Assembly: GCA_965652565.1 (NCBI GenBank)
Contig: CBFGWL010000006.1
Location: 1-60,474 of the forward strand
From: RSA11 sp965652565
Lineage (GTDB): Bacteria > Actinomycetota > Thermoleophilia > Solirubrobacterales > 70-9
Direction: 5' to 3'
DNA: 60,474 nucleotides
The translations under genes were made by a program, and so were the position numbers. Shown piece after piece: positions 52,096 to 60,426 of this stretch (position 1 is the stretch's first letter; each line of letters starts with the position of its first letter). A model generated the notes under the pieces. It did not search any database. It saw only the letters and a list, made by a program, of their open reading frames with translations, and had not been told where the DNA came from.

Positions 52096-53103
52096 ATGAA
52101 CGTCGCCTCTCGTGGCGGGACCGACGAGCTGCGCGGTTTCCGCCGACTCATCAATGCCACGATCCTGGCCACCTTCGTCCTGATCCTGATCGGCGGGATC
52201 GTGCGGGTCAGCGATTCGGGCCTCGGCTGTGGGCCCGCCGGCAGCGGCACCCACGGGTGGCCGCTCTGCGAGGGCGGCCTCCTGCCCGCCGCGTCGGCCG
52301 AGTCGGTGATCGAGTACACGCACCGCATCGTCGCGGCCCTCGTCGGCCTGATGATCGTCGCGGTCGCCTGGCTCGCCTGGCGCTACCACCGCGACCGGCC
52401 GTGGATCGTCCGGGGCGCGATCGCCGCGGGCGTCCTGGTCCTCGCCCAGGCGATCCTGGGCGGCGCGACCGTCGAGGAGGGCCTGCACGAGGGCCTCGTC
52501 GCCGCGCACCTGGGCCTCGCGATGCTGCTGCTGGGCCTCCTGCTCCTGCTGCGCCGCTGGGCCTCCGACCCCCAGCCCGTCGAGGCCGAGGGCACGCGCG
52601 GCCTACGCGCGCTCGCGATCCTCGCGGCGGGGCTCATCCTGGCGACGATCGTGGCCGGCGGCTACGTCGCCGGCACGGAGGGCGAGGGCACGCCCAACGA
52701 GCCCGTTCTCGGGGCGCACATGGCCTGCGGACAGCAATTCCCCACTTGCGTCGACCGGTTCATGCCGTTCGGCGAGGACCGGCTGATCGACATCCAGCTG
52801 ACCCACCGGGCGTTCATGTACCTGACGGTGATCGCCGTGATCGCGCTGCTCATCGCCGCCTTCCGGCAGAACGTGCGCCGGCGTGAGTTCGCCTGGCTCG
52901 GTGCGCTGGTGCTCGCGCAGGTGCTCCTGGGCGCCTCCAACGTCTGGTTCGGCAAGCACGCCGGCCTGATCATCGGCCACCTCGCGCTCGGCACGATCAT
53001 CTGGGCGTGGGCGGTCTACGTCTCCACCCAGATCATGGCCGTGTCCGCGCCCACCGAGCCGGCACGCGACGAACGGAGCGCACCGGGGGCGCTGCCCGCC
53101 TAG
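52096..53103 (+). CDS. ctaA: Heme A synthase (CtaA/COX15)
   Basis: CtaA oxidises heme O to heme A for the aa3 oxidase. The 335 residues have about eight helices and the four family His regions: EYTHRIVAALVG, GLVAAHLGLAML, IQLTHRAFMYL and LIIGHLALGT. RVSDSGLGCGPAGSGTHGWP follows the first helix, with a Cys region typical of actinobacterial forms. TAGCCT (52083-52088) stands seven bases before the ATG and overlaps the stop of the oxidase-like gene, so a leaderless internal transcript is likely. Confidence 0.94.
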   Translation: MNVASRGGTDELRGFRRLINATILATFVLILIGGIVRVSDSGLGCGPAGSGTHGWPLCEGGLLPAASAESVIEYTHRIVAALVGLMIVAVAWLAWRYHRDRPWIVRGAIAAGVLVLAQAILGGATVEEGLHEGLVAAHLGLAMLLLGLLLLLRRWASDPQPVEAEGTRGLRALAILAAGLILATIVAGGYVAGTEGEGTPNEPVLGAHMACGQQFPTCVDRFMPFGEDRLIDIQLTHRAFMYLTVIAVIALLIAAFRQNVRRREFAWLGALVLAQVLLGASNVWFGKHAGLIIGHLALGTIIWAWAVYVSTQIMAVSAPTEPARDERSAPGALPA

Positions 53104-53112
53104 GCTTACCCA

Positions 53113-54087
53113 ATGGAAAGCGCGACCACCAAGGCGCGGAACCTTCGCCACGTGGGCACGGTCGCCCCGGGCACCGCGGCCGCCAACGAGCGGTCCGCGG
53201 ACGCCGACGCGCGCGCCCAGCGCTCGGCGCTCGCCACGGTCCGCGACTACGTCGCGCTCACCAAGCCGCGGATCATCTCGCTGCTGCTGCTGACGACGGT
53301 CGCGACGATGGTCGTCGCGGCGCCCGACGACCTCTCGCTCGCCACCGTGCTGTGGACGATGCTCGGCGGCTACCTCGCCGCCGGCGGCGCGGGCGCGATC
53401 AACCACTACATCGACCGCGAGCGCGACGCCCGCATGGCGCGCACGCGCGGCCGGCCGCTGGTGGCGGGCCGCATCGAGCCCGTGCGCGGCCTGGTCTTCG
53501 GGATCGTGCTCGGCGTGCTGGCCGCGGCGCAGCTCGCGCTCACCGTGAACGTGCTCGCCGCGGCGCTCTCGATGGCCGGGCTTTTGGGTTACGTCTTCGT
53601 CTACACGGTCTGGCTGAAGCCGCTCACGCCGCAGAACATCGTGATCGGCGGCGCCGCGGGCGCCGTCCCGCCGCTCGTCGGCTGGGCGGCCGCGACCGGC
53701 GGTCTCGCCTGGGACGCCCTCTACCCCTTCGCGATCGTGTTCCTGTGGACGCCGCCGCACTTCTGGGCGCTCTCGCTGCTCATCAAGGACGACTACGCGC
53801 GCACGGGCGTGCCGATGATGCCGGTTGTCCGCGGCGAGGCCTCAACGCGGCGCCAGATCGTCGCCTACGCGGTGATCCTCGCGCTGTTCACGCTGCTGCC
53901 GGTCGCCACGGGCCTCTTCGGGACGCTCTACCTCGTCTCGGCGATCGCACTCGGCGCCGGCTTCGTGTGGCTTTCGGTCGAACTGGTGCGCGGCCCATCG
54001 CGCCCCCGGGCGTTGCGGCTCTACCTCTCGTCGCTCGCCTACCTGGCCCTGCTGTTCACCGCGATGGCCCTCGATCGCGCCCTGTAG
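53113..54087 (+). CDS. ctaB: Protoheme IX farnesyltransferase (heme O synthase)
   Basis: CtaB converts heme B to heme O. The 324-residue UbiA-family protein has a hydrophilic N-terminus of about 40 and LTKPRIISLLLLTT. The Asp-rich prenyl-binding motif is NHYIDRERDARMARTRGRP, and WTPPHFWALSLLIKDDY follows. TAGGCT (53101-53106) lies six bases before the ATG, suggesting its own leaderless start. It forms a heme A pathway pair with ctaA nine bases upstream. Confidence 0.95.
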   Translation: MESATTKARNLRHVGTVAPGTAAANERSADADARAQRSALATVRDYVALTKPRIISLLLLTTVATMVVAAPDDLSLATVLWTMLGGYLAAGGAGAINHYIDRERDARMARTRGRPLVAGRIEPVRGLVFGIVLGVLAAAQLALTVNVLAAALSMAGLLGYVFVYTVWLKPLTPQNIVIGGAAGAVPPLVGWAAATGGLAWDALYPFAIVFLWTPPHFWALSLLIKDDYARTGVPMMPVVRGEASTRRQIVAYAVILALFTLLPVATGLFGTLYLVSAIALGAGFVWLSVELVRGPSRPRALRLYLSSLAYLALLFTAMALDRAL

Positions 54088-54118
54088 GGGCTGCGGTCTG
54101 ATAGAAAAGCGGCCGATC

Positions 54119-54229
54119 ATGGATCGACGTCTCGCCGAAAGATCAGTTCGCCTCGGGGTCCTGCTTGGGCTCTGGGTCGTCGTCCTGTTCACGCTGGTCT
54201 TCGGCATCGCCTGGATCGCGACCGGCTGA
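54119..54229 (+). CDS. 36-residue membrane peptide beside ctaB
   Basis: A short frame, MDRRLAERSVRLGVLLGLWV then one helix ending FGIAWIATG. Its TGA overlaps the ATG of the next small gene (ATGA). Position and shape suggest a small cytochrome-oxidase-associated subunit, but no family is recognised. Confidence 0.6.
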   Translation: MDRRLAERSVRLGVLLGLWVVVLFTLVFGIAWIATG

Positions 54230-54498
54230 TGAGCGAGAACGGCACACCCGAGGCCACCGAGCTCGTCTACGTGCCGGGCCACACGCTCGCACCCGCCGCT
54301 CTCGCGGCTGGCCTCGGCGGGGTGCTCGCGGGCATCACCGTCTGGTTCCCGTACGGGATCGTCGGCGGCATCGTCGCGATCGTCGCGCTGGTCATCATGC
54401 TGCGCAGCGCCGCCGCGGAGACCGACCGGCTGCCCCGGCGGCAGGAGCTCACTACGGCCGTTCTGCCGCCCGCCCCGCCCCATTCCCCTCGGGACTGA
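54229..54498 (+). CDS. 89-residue two-helix membrane protein, oxidase-associated
   Basis: The product has two hydrophobic helices (about 22-58), a short hydrophilic N-terminus (GTPEATELVYVPGHTLAP) and a basic/proline-rich tail. It is translationally coupled to the preceding 36-residue peptide. Actinobacterial oxidases have small subunit IV-type proteins of similar size. The link here is only by neighbourhood. Confidence 0.6.
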   Translation: MSENGTPEATELVYVPGHTLAPAALAAGLGGVLAGITVWFPYGIVGGIVAIVALVIMLRSAAAETDRLPRRQELTTAVLPPAPPHSPRD

Positions 54499-54629
54499 CT
54501 CTTCGCCCCTCTAGCGCGCTCTGAGCGCCTCTGGCGGCCATCCGCACGCCGCCTCGACGCTTGTCCCGGCAGCGGCTCGCGCAGGGCTTCGGGCCGGCGT
54601 CGCCGGACACTTGCGGGGGGTCCGCGCGT

Positions 54630-55052
54630 CTACGCCGCGGCGGACTCAGCCTCGGGCGAGGTCATGCCCGAGGTCGCGCCGTCGCGGGTCCAGCAGCGCA
54701 TGATGTCGCGCATCGACAAGACGCCGACGAGCTCACCGGCATCGACCACGACGAGGTGGCGCACGTGCCGCCGCGACATCTCGAGAGCCGCTCGCTCGAG
54801 GCTCCAGTCCGGCGACGCCGCGATCACCGACTGGGTGAGATGGTCGGCGACGCGCTCCGTGTCGGGGTCCTCGCCCCGGCCGACGGAGTTCAGGATGTCG
54901 CGCTCGGAGAGGATCGCGGGCGTCGGCATGTCCTCGTCGACCACGACCGCAGCTCCCACCGAGCGCTCCGTCATCAACCGCGCCGCCTCGCGCAGCGTGT
55001 GGCCCGGACCGACGGTCAGGACCACCTCCGACATCCCATCGCGTACCTGCAT
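54630..55052 (-). CDS. CBS-domain protein
   Basis: The 140 residues hold a pair of CBS domains: TLREAARLMTERSVGAAVVVDEDM with ILSERDILNSVG, and SLERAALEMSRRHVRHLVVV with GVLSMRDIMRCW. CBS pairs (Bateman modules) bind adenine nucleotides and here there is no effector domain. The ATG at 55052 is chosen, with AGAGGT ten bases upstream. It lies between the plus-strand heme genes and the cytochrome c gene. Confidence 0.88.
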   Translation of the reverse strand: MQVRDGMSEVVLTVGPGHTLREAARLMTERSVGAAVVVDEDMPTPAILSERDILNSVGRGEDPDTERVADHLTQSVIAASPDWSLERAALEMSRRHVRHLVVVDAGELVGVLSMRDIMRCWTRDGATSGMTSPEAESAAA

Positions 55053-55228
55053 GCTTGTTTCGACCTCTCCCCGCGGGCGTCGCACGTCGGAGGGACGCGC
55101 CCTCTCTTGTGCCCGCCAGCGACTGCTTCAGCTGTTAGTGCGGATTGATGCGAACCCTATACCCAGTCGAGGACGGCTCGCAACCGGGTGCGAGTAATTT
55201 CGCGGCGCGGATAGATAGGATGCCGCTC

Positions 55229-55930
55229 GTGATTCGCAGCGTGAGCAAGGTGATTCGCAACAAGGCGGCCGTCTTCGCGGCGGCCGCGGGGGCGTTGGTG
55301 TTCGCCGCGGGCTGTGGCTCGGGCGGGGAACCCGACCTCGAGCGCGGCCGCGCCCTCTTCATCGAGAAGTGCGGCACCTGCCACGCGCTGGCCGAGGCGG
55401 CCACGACCGCCAACATCGGCCCGGACCTCGACGCCGCGTTCTACGCGTCGCGCGAGGCCGGCATGGACAGCGACACCGTCAAGGGCGTGACGCTCGACCA
55501 GATCCGCGCTCCGCGCGTCGTCCGCGAGAACGAGCCGAACTTCCAGCAGCAGTACATGCCGGCGAACATCGTCACGGGCCAGGACGCCCAGGACGTCGCC
55601 GCTTACGTCGCCAGCGTCGCCGGTGTCCCGGGGATCGAGCCGCCCGTCGCCGAGGGCGGTCCGGGCGCCCAGGTCTTCGCCGAGAACGGCTGCGCCGCGT
55701 GCCACACGCTCGAGGCCGCCGGCGCGACCGGCACCGTCGGCCCGAACCTCGACGAGACGCTGCCCGGCCAGAACAAGAAGCAGGTCCACGAGTCGCTCGT
55801 CGATCCCAACGCCGTGGTCGTCGCCGGTTTCCCGGCGAACACGATGCCGTCGTACGCGGACCTCGACGAGCAGGCGCTTCAGGACCTGATCGACTTCCTG
55901 CTCGAGTCCGCCGGCAACGGCGGCAGCTAG
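55229..55930 (+). CDS. Diheme cytochrome c lipoprotein
   Basis: The 233-residue protein has a lipobox-like AGALVFAAGC (Cys29), so it should be tethered outside the membrane by lipid. Two heme c sites are CGTCH (48-52) and CAACH (155-159), with axial Met candidates at QQYMPANIV (110) and NTMPSYADL (206). It likely donates electrons to the aa3 oxidase encoded nearby. The GTG at 55229 stands seven bases after TAGGAT (55216-55221). The ATG at 55220 is an alternative start, but it would overlap this -10 element. Confidence 0.87.
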   Translation: MIRSVSKVIRNKAAVFAAAAGALVFAAGCGSGGEPDLERGRALFIEKCGTCHALAEAATTANIGPDLDAAFYASREAGMDSDTVKGVTLDQIRAPRVVRENEPNFQQQYMPANIVTGQDAQDVAAYVASVAGVPGIEPPVAEGGPGAQVFAENGCAACHTLEAAGATGTVGPNLDETLPGQNKKQVHESLVDPNAVVVAGFPANTMPSYADLDEQALQDLIDFLLESAGNGGS

Positions 55931-55968
55931 CTGAGCCGCCAGTCCGCGCGCGCTCCGCGGGCCCCTTC

Positions 55969-56637
55969 TCAGAGCTGCATCGCCTGCTCGGTGGACTCGG
56001 CCTCGAGATCCACGACGACGTGCGTGACCGGCAGCGGCAGCTCGCGACGGGCCTTCTCCACCACCCCGCGCTCGAGCCAGCGCGAGCGCTCCGGCGGGTG
56101 CGTGGAGATGATCACCTCGTCCGCGGCGAAGCGCTGCAGCGCGTCCTCGATCGCCGCGTTCGTGTCGTGGTGATCGCCGACGTCTCCGCTCGCCTGCAGG
56201 CCGGCAGCCTCCATCGCCCCCAGTGACGCCCTCAGGCGCTGTCGCGCGTCCGCGATAGCGCCGTCCACGTCGGAGGCGAGGTGCGAGGCACGGCTCGACG
56301 CGAGCGGCGGCGTCATCACGAAGATCTCGCTGCGCTCATGGGCTGCGCAGCGGTCCCTGATCTCCTTGAGCAGCGCGCGCCCCCCAACGGTCTCGTTCGC
56401 GACGACAAGGAGCCGGAAGACCCCGTCGTTCGCGCGCGTGACCTCGGCGGTCCGCGGCTCGCTGCCGCGAGCGCTCTGCCACAACAGGCCGATGCCAACG
56501 CCCAACTCGAGCCCGAGGATGATGAGCGCTGCCAGCGGGCCGATCAAAAGCCCGGCGATGATCACGGGCGCGGCTGCGGCTCCAACGAGGACAACGACGC
56601 GGAACATGTCCGCCTCAGACCGAAGCGGGTTGTGCAT
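55969..56637 (-). CDS. Membrane-anchored Usp-like protein
   Basis: Two hydrophobic helices (about 12-55) precede a universal-stress-protein-like domain: FRLLVVANETVGGRALLKEI, FAADEVIISTHPPERSRWLE and LPLPVTHVVVDLE. The ISTHPPERSRWLERG segment resembles ISTLEGQRSQWLEGG of the Usp-like gene inside the ctaE-ctaD operon, so the two are paralogues. Start at the ATG at 56637 with AAGGAGG four bases upstream; 222 residues. Confidence 0.78.
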   Translation of the reverse strand: MHNPLRSEADMFRVVVLVGAAAAPVIIAGLLIGPLAALIILGLELGVGIGLLWQSARGSEPRTAEVTRANDGVFRLLVVANETVGGRALLKEIRDRCAAHERSEIFVMTPPLASSRASHLASDVDGAIADARQRLRASLGAMEAAGLQASGDVGDHHDTNAAIEDALQRFAADEVIISTHPPERSRWLERGVVEKARRELPLPVTHVVVDLEAESTEQAMQL

Positions 56638-56921
56638 TGATCCTCCTTCGCAGGCTTCTTGACGCACCGTAGCGCGCCGGGACGACGAGGGCTACTCCTC
56701 CGCGCTTACCCGGGCGCGTCATCGTCACCCTCCCGCCGGCAGGCGCGGCGCGCCCCTTCTCCCCATCCGCCCGCTCGGGCTCCGCCTGGCGCTCGCGCTC
56801 CCGCCGGACACGCTGGCGCTGCAGCAGCGCGAAAATCGTGTGGTGCGGATCCAGCCGCTCGCCGCCGAAGCCCCGTCGCGGGCCCGCAGGACGATCGGTG
56901 CGTCCTAGCGACTCTGCCCGC
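56638..56921 (-). other. 284-base gap between ctaE and the Usp-like gene
   Basis: No gene with a start codon is visible. One minus-strand frame (about 56905 to 56730) is open and high in GC at codon third positions, reading FGGERLDPHHTIFALLQRQR and a charged helix. It begins within the ctaE end and has no ATG or GTG before residue 60. It may be a gene remnant or a missed start. The rest holds the AAGGAGG of the next gene. Confidence 0.35.
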
Positions 56922-57548
56922 CTACAGGATGTAGATCGTCACGTAGACGATGATCCACATCACGTCGACGAAGTGCCAGTAGATGCTGGGCACCTCGACG
57001 CCGAGATGGTCCTCGGGCTTCGGCCCGAAGTGGCCGCGCCACGCGCGGATGTTCGCGAACGTGAGCAGCAAGAGGCCCACGAACACGTGCGCGCCGTGCA
57101 GGCCGGTGAGGCCGTAGAAGATCGAGCCGAAGGCGCCGTCACGGGCGCTGAAGCCGATGTGGACGTACTCGTTCATCTGGATGAACAGGAACGTCGCGCC
57201 CAGCAGCCATGTGATCCCCAGGCCGAGCTTCAGGCCGAGGCGGTGGCCGCGGCGGATCGACTCGAGGGCCCAGTGGATCGTGAAGCTCGAAGCGACGAGG
57301 ATCGCCGTGTTGACGCCGGCGACGGCGACCGGCAGCTCGTACGGCTCCGGAGGCCAGGTCCCCTCGTTGGCGACGACGCGGATGAAGAAGTAGGCGGCGA
57401 AGAACGCGCCGAAGAGCATCGCCTCGGAGACGATGAACAGCAGAATGCCGAGCGTCGTGCGGTCGATGCGCGAGCTCTGATTCGCCTCCGGCGGGCCGTG
57501 GTGCTCGTGCGCCGGCGCGTGTCCGGCGGCGATCGAAGCGCTCTCCAT
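56922..57548 (-). CDS. ctaE: Cytochrome c oxidase subunit III
   Basis: Subunit III stabilises aa3 oxidases and binds lipid. The 208 residues have five helices, with LGILLFIVSEAMLFGAFFAAYF at the N-terminus and FYGLTGLHGAHVFVGLLLL. The end reads PSIYWHFVDVMWIIVYVTIYI. A His-rich N-terminus (AGHAPAHEHHGPPEA) precedes the first helix. The ATG at 57548 overlaps the stop of the Usp-like gene (TGATG). Its partner ctaD lies upstream in the same operon. Confidence 0.95.
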   Translation of the reverse strand: MESASIAAGHAPAHEHHGPPEANQSSRIDRTTLGILLFIVSEAMLFGAFFAAYFFIRVVANEGTWPPEPYELPVAVAGVNTAILVASSFTIHWALESIRRGHRLGLKLGLGITWLLGATFLFIQMNEYVHIGFSARDGAFGSIFYGLTGLHGAHVFVGLLLLTFANIRAWRGHFGPKPEDHLGVEVPSIYWHFVDVMWIIVYVTIYIL

Positions 57549-58501
57549 CAGTGAGCCTCCCCTGCGCTGTCCTGGACGACCGTCCCGCCCTCGGTCTCGG
57601 CGCCCACGGCAACCGGCGCGGGCTCGGCGGCGTCGGGGCCGCCGACGGACACGTCGTCGCCCGCCTCGACGTGCTCGACGGGCTTGTCGGTGATCTCCTT
57701 GACTCGGTCGAGCAAGCCACCCTCGAGCCACTGCGAACGCTGACCCTCGAGGGTCGAGATGAGGATGTCGTCCACGCGGTAGTGCTCGATGGCGTTGCGG
57801 ACCGCAGCGAACGGCTCGGGGCTCATGGGCTGTCCCGTCGCGTCGACGTCGTTGCGATACATGTCGCTGAGGGTCCGCGCGAGGCGCTTGCAGACTTCCT
57901 CGCGGCTGATGTCGCCCGAGCGCGGGCAGATCAGCGTGAAGCGATGCGGCTTTTCCGCCGCGCGGGCGCGCAGGCGGTCGAGCAGGCCGGCGCTCGCGAC
58001 CGTGCGGGTCGCGACGACCAGCGTGTGATTGACGTCCCAGCGCACGGCGTCGTCCTCGATCCGCACCGGGATGTGCGTGACCGGGATCTCGAAGTGACCC
58101 TGGGCCCAGGTCACCAGGTCGCGGCGCATCAGCCCGTAGCGTGACTCGCTCAGGCAGGAGAGCAGGACCTCCGCCGGGCGGTAGGCGCGCACCGCGTCGT
58201 CGAGCGCGAGCAGCGGGTCCTCGTCGAACACCGCGCCCTCGGACTCGATGCCGAACTCGGCGAGGATCGCCTGCGTCACCTCGAGGCGGCTGCGCGCGGC
58301 GTCCACGATCTCATCGCGATCCACGATCTGGCCGGCCATCGGCTGGTTCTGAGGGGCCGCGACCGCTACCCGGGCCGCGCCCGCGTCGATGCGGTCACGG
58401 ACGGTCTCCAGCAGCTTCCGCCCGCCGGCGACCTCGTTCATGAAGGCGAGGATCGTGCCGCCCTCGATGGACGGCGTCCCGCCGTTCGTCCCGGCGCTCA
58501 C
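57548..58501 (-). CDS. Two-domain Usp-like protein in the oxidase operon
   Basis: The 317 residues contain two Usp-like units without membrane helices: ILAFMNEVAGGRKLLETVRDRI ... AEVLLSCLSESRYGLMRRDL in the first, LVVATRTVASAGLLDRLRA ... DDILISTLEGQRSQWLEGG in the second. A Pro/Ala/Glu-rich tail follows. The GTG start overlaps the ctaD stop by four bases and its stop overlaps the ctaE ATG, so it is translated between two oxidase subunits. It may regulate or assemble the oxidase; unproven. Confidence 0.8.
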   Translation of the reverse strand: MSAGTNGGTPSIEGGTILAFMNEVAGGRKLLETVRDRIDAGAARVAVAAPQNQPMAGQIVDRDEIVDAARSRLEVTQAILAEFGIESEGAVFDEDPLLALDDAVRAYRPAEVLLSCLSESRYGLMRRDLVTWAQGHFEIPVTHIPVRIEDDAVRWDVNHTLVVATRTVASAGLLDRLRARAAEKPHRFTLICPRSGDISREEVCKRLARTLSDMYRNDVDATGQPMSPEPFAAVRNAIEHYRVDDILISTLEGQRSQWLEGGLLDRVKEITDKPVEHVEAGDDVSVGGPDAAEPAPVAVGAETEGGTVVQDSAGEAH

Positions 58502-60426
58502 GGACTGCTCCCTCCACCGCCGGCCGCGCCGGCAACCGCGGGCTCCGCGGGCTTGACCTCGGCGCCGTCGCCGGAGTGCATGATCGCGTGGCGCGCGCCA
58601 GGGACGCCGAACTCGTACGGGCCACCGACGACGCGCGGGATCTCATCGAAGTTGAAGGTCGGGGGCGGCGAGGACACCAGCCACTCGATCGTCCGCGCGC
58701 GCCAGGGGTTCGGCCCGGCGGCGGGACCCCACTTCCAGCTCACCACGGCGTTGTAGATGAAGATCAGCTGCGCCGCGCCGAGGATGAACGAGAAGATCGA
58801 GATCACCAGGTTCCAGTCGCCCCAGACGGCGGCGTAGTCCGCCACGCGGCGCGGCATGCCCTCCAGCCCGACCCAGTGCATCGGGATGAACGTGCCGAGC
58901 ATGCCGACGAGCGTGCCCCAGAAGTGGATCCGGCCGAGCCGCTCGTCGTACATCTTGCCCGTGATCTTCGGGAACCAGTGATAGAGGCCGGCGAAGATCG
59001 TGAACACCGAGCCGCCGAAGAGCACGAAGTGGATGTGCGCGACGACGAAGTAGGTGTCGGACACGTGGATGTCGATCGGCACCATGCCGAGCATCACGCC
59101 GGAGATGCCGCCGATCAAGAAGGTCACGATGAACCCGAGTGAGAACAGCATCGCTGTCGATTTCAGGTGCAACACCGAATCGAACAACGTGCCCAGCCAG
59201 TTGAAGATCTTGATTCCGGTCGGCACCGCGATGAGCACCGTCGTGATCATCATCGGCACGCGCAGCCAGCTGAACATGCCGGAGACGAACATGTGGTGCG
59301 CCCACACCGTGTACGAGAGCACCACGATGCCGATCAGGGCGAGCGCCATCAGCCGGTAGCCGAAGATCGGCTTGCGGGCGTGGGTCGAGATGACCTCGGA
59401 GATGATCCCGAAGCCGGGCAGGATCATGATGTAGACGGCCGGGTGGGAGTAGAACCAGAAGATGTGCTGGTAGGCCAGCACGTCGCCGCCGAAGGTCGCC
59501 TCGAAGAAGTTGGTGTGCAGGATGCGGTCGAAGAAGACCATGAACTGCGCGCCGGCGATGAACGGCGTCGCGGCGACGATCAGCAGCGACGTCGAGAAGT
59601 TCGCCCACACGAACAGCGGCATGCGCCAGAAGGTCATGCCGGGAGCGCGCATCGTGATGATCGTGACCAGGAAGTTCAGCGCGGCCGCGATCGACGACGC
59701 GCCGGCGAACTGCACGCCGACGTTGAAGAACGACTGGCCGAGCGGCGCCCCCGTGGACAGCGGCGCGTAGCCGGTCCAGCCCGCGTCGAACGCGCCACCG
59801 GGGGCGAAGTAGGAGGCGATGAAGAGCAGTCCCGCCATGGGCAGCATCCAGAACGACAGGGCGTTCAGGCGCGGGAACGCCATGTCGGGCGCGCCCAGCA
59901 TGAGCGGGATCACGTAGTTACCGATCCCGGCGAAGATCGGGATGATGAAGAGGAAGATCATGAACGCCGCGTGCGTCGAGAACAGCCCGTTGAAGAACTG
60001 CGGGTCGACGATCTGCGTGCCCGGCTGAGCGAGCTCCGCGCGGACGCCCATCGCGGCGAGGCCACCGACGATGAAGAAGAAGAAGGTGGTGACGATGTAC
60101 TGGATGCCGATCACCTTGTGATCGGTGTTGAACTTGAAGTAGTCCTTCCAGGTCTTCGCCCCGTGGTCCGAGTGGTCCTCGGGCTCGGTGGGCTTGCCCA
60201 TCGCCCACTTGAACCAGTACGTGAAGCCGCCGATGCCGACGAGGAAGCCGAGCGGCGCGGTGATCGAGGGCACGACGATGTGCGGGTAGCCGTTCGGCTC
60301 CGTCTGGAAGATCTCGAGACCGGAGATCGCGCGAAGCGCGACGACGAGGCCGAAGCCGATCCCGCCGCCGATCAGAAAGCCGAGAAGGCCCCTGGCCATA
60401 CCCGGTGTTTTCAGTGCTGCCACCAA
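58498..60426 (-). CDS. ctaD: Cytochrome c oxidase subunit I, A2-type
   Basis: The 642-residue catalytic subunit has all ligands: His152 (heme a, FSTHAAFM), His328 and Tyr332 (YSHPAVY), His377-His378, His464 (a3) and His466 (a), and K-channel Lys422. YSHPAVY without the helix VI Glu defines an A2-type heme-copper oxidase. Two extra N-terminal helices (about 12-32 and 55-75) precede the usual 12. It ends with the PNPWRARTIEWLVSSPPPTFNF signature. The TTG at 60426 has GGAGG seven bases upstream; GTG at 60423 is possible. No CuA subunit II for it is in the window; it probably lies to the right. Confidence 0.96.
   Translation of the reverse strand: MVAALKTPGMARGLLGFLIGGGIGFGLVVALRAISGLEIFQTEPNGYPHIVVPSITAPLGFLVGIGGFTYWFKWAMGKPTEPEDHSDHGAKTWKDYFKFNTDHKVIGIQYIVTTFFFFIVGGLAAMGVRAELAQPGTQIVDPQFFNGLFSTHAAFMIFLFIIPIFAGIGNYVIPLMLGAPDMAFPRLNALSFWMLPMAGLLFIASYFAPGGAFDAGWTGYAPLSTGAPLGQSFFNVGVQFAGASSIAAALNFLVTIITMRAPGMTFWRMPLFVWANFSTSLLIVAATPFIAGAQFMVFFDRILHTNFFEATFGGDVLAYQHIFWFYSHPAVYIMILPGFGIISEVISTHARKPIFGYRLMALALIGIVVLSYTVWAHHMFVSGMFSWLRVPMMITTVLIAVPTGIKIFNWLGTLFDSVLHLKSTAMLFSLGFIVTFLIGGISGVMLGMVPIDIHVSDTYFVVAHIHFVLFGGSVFTIFAGLYHWFPKITGKMYDERLGRIHFWGTLVGMLGTFIPMHWVGLEGMPRRVADYAAVWGDWNLVISIFSFILGAAQLIFIYNAVVSWKWGPAAGPNPWRARTIEWLVSSPPPTFNFDEIPRVVGGPYEFGVPGARHAIMHSGDGAEVKPAEPAVAGAAGGGGSSP

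Noticed and set aside
58498..60426. The ctaD gene as a second degenerate oxidase
   Set aside because: All heme and CuB ligands and the cross-link tyrosine are present; Ala in HPAVY with preceding YS is the normal A2-type pattern.
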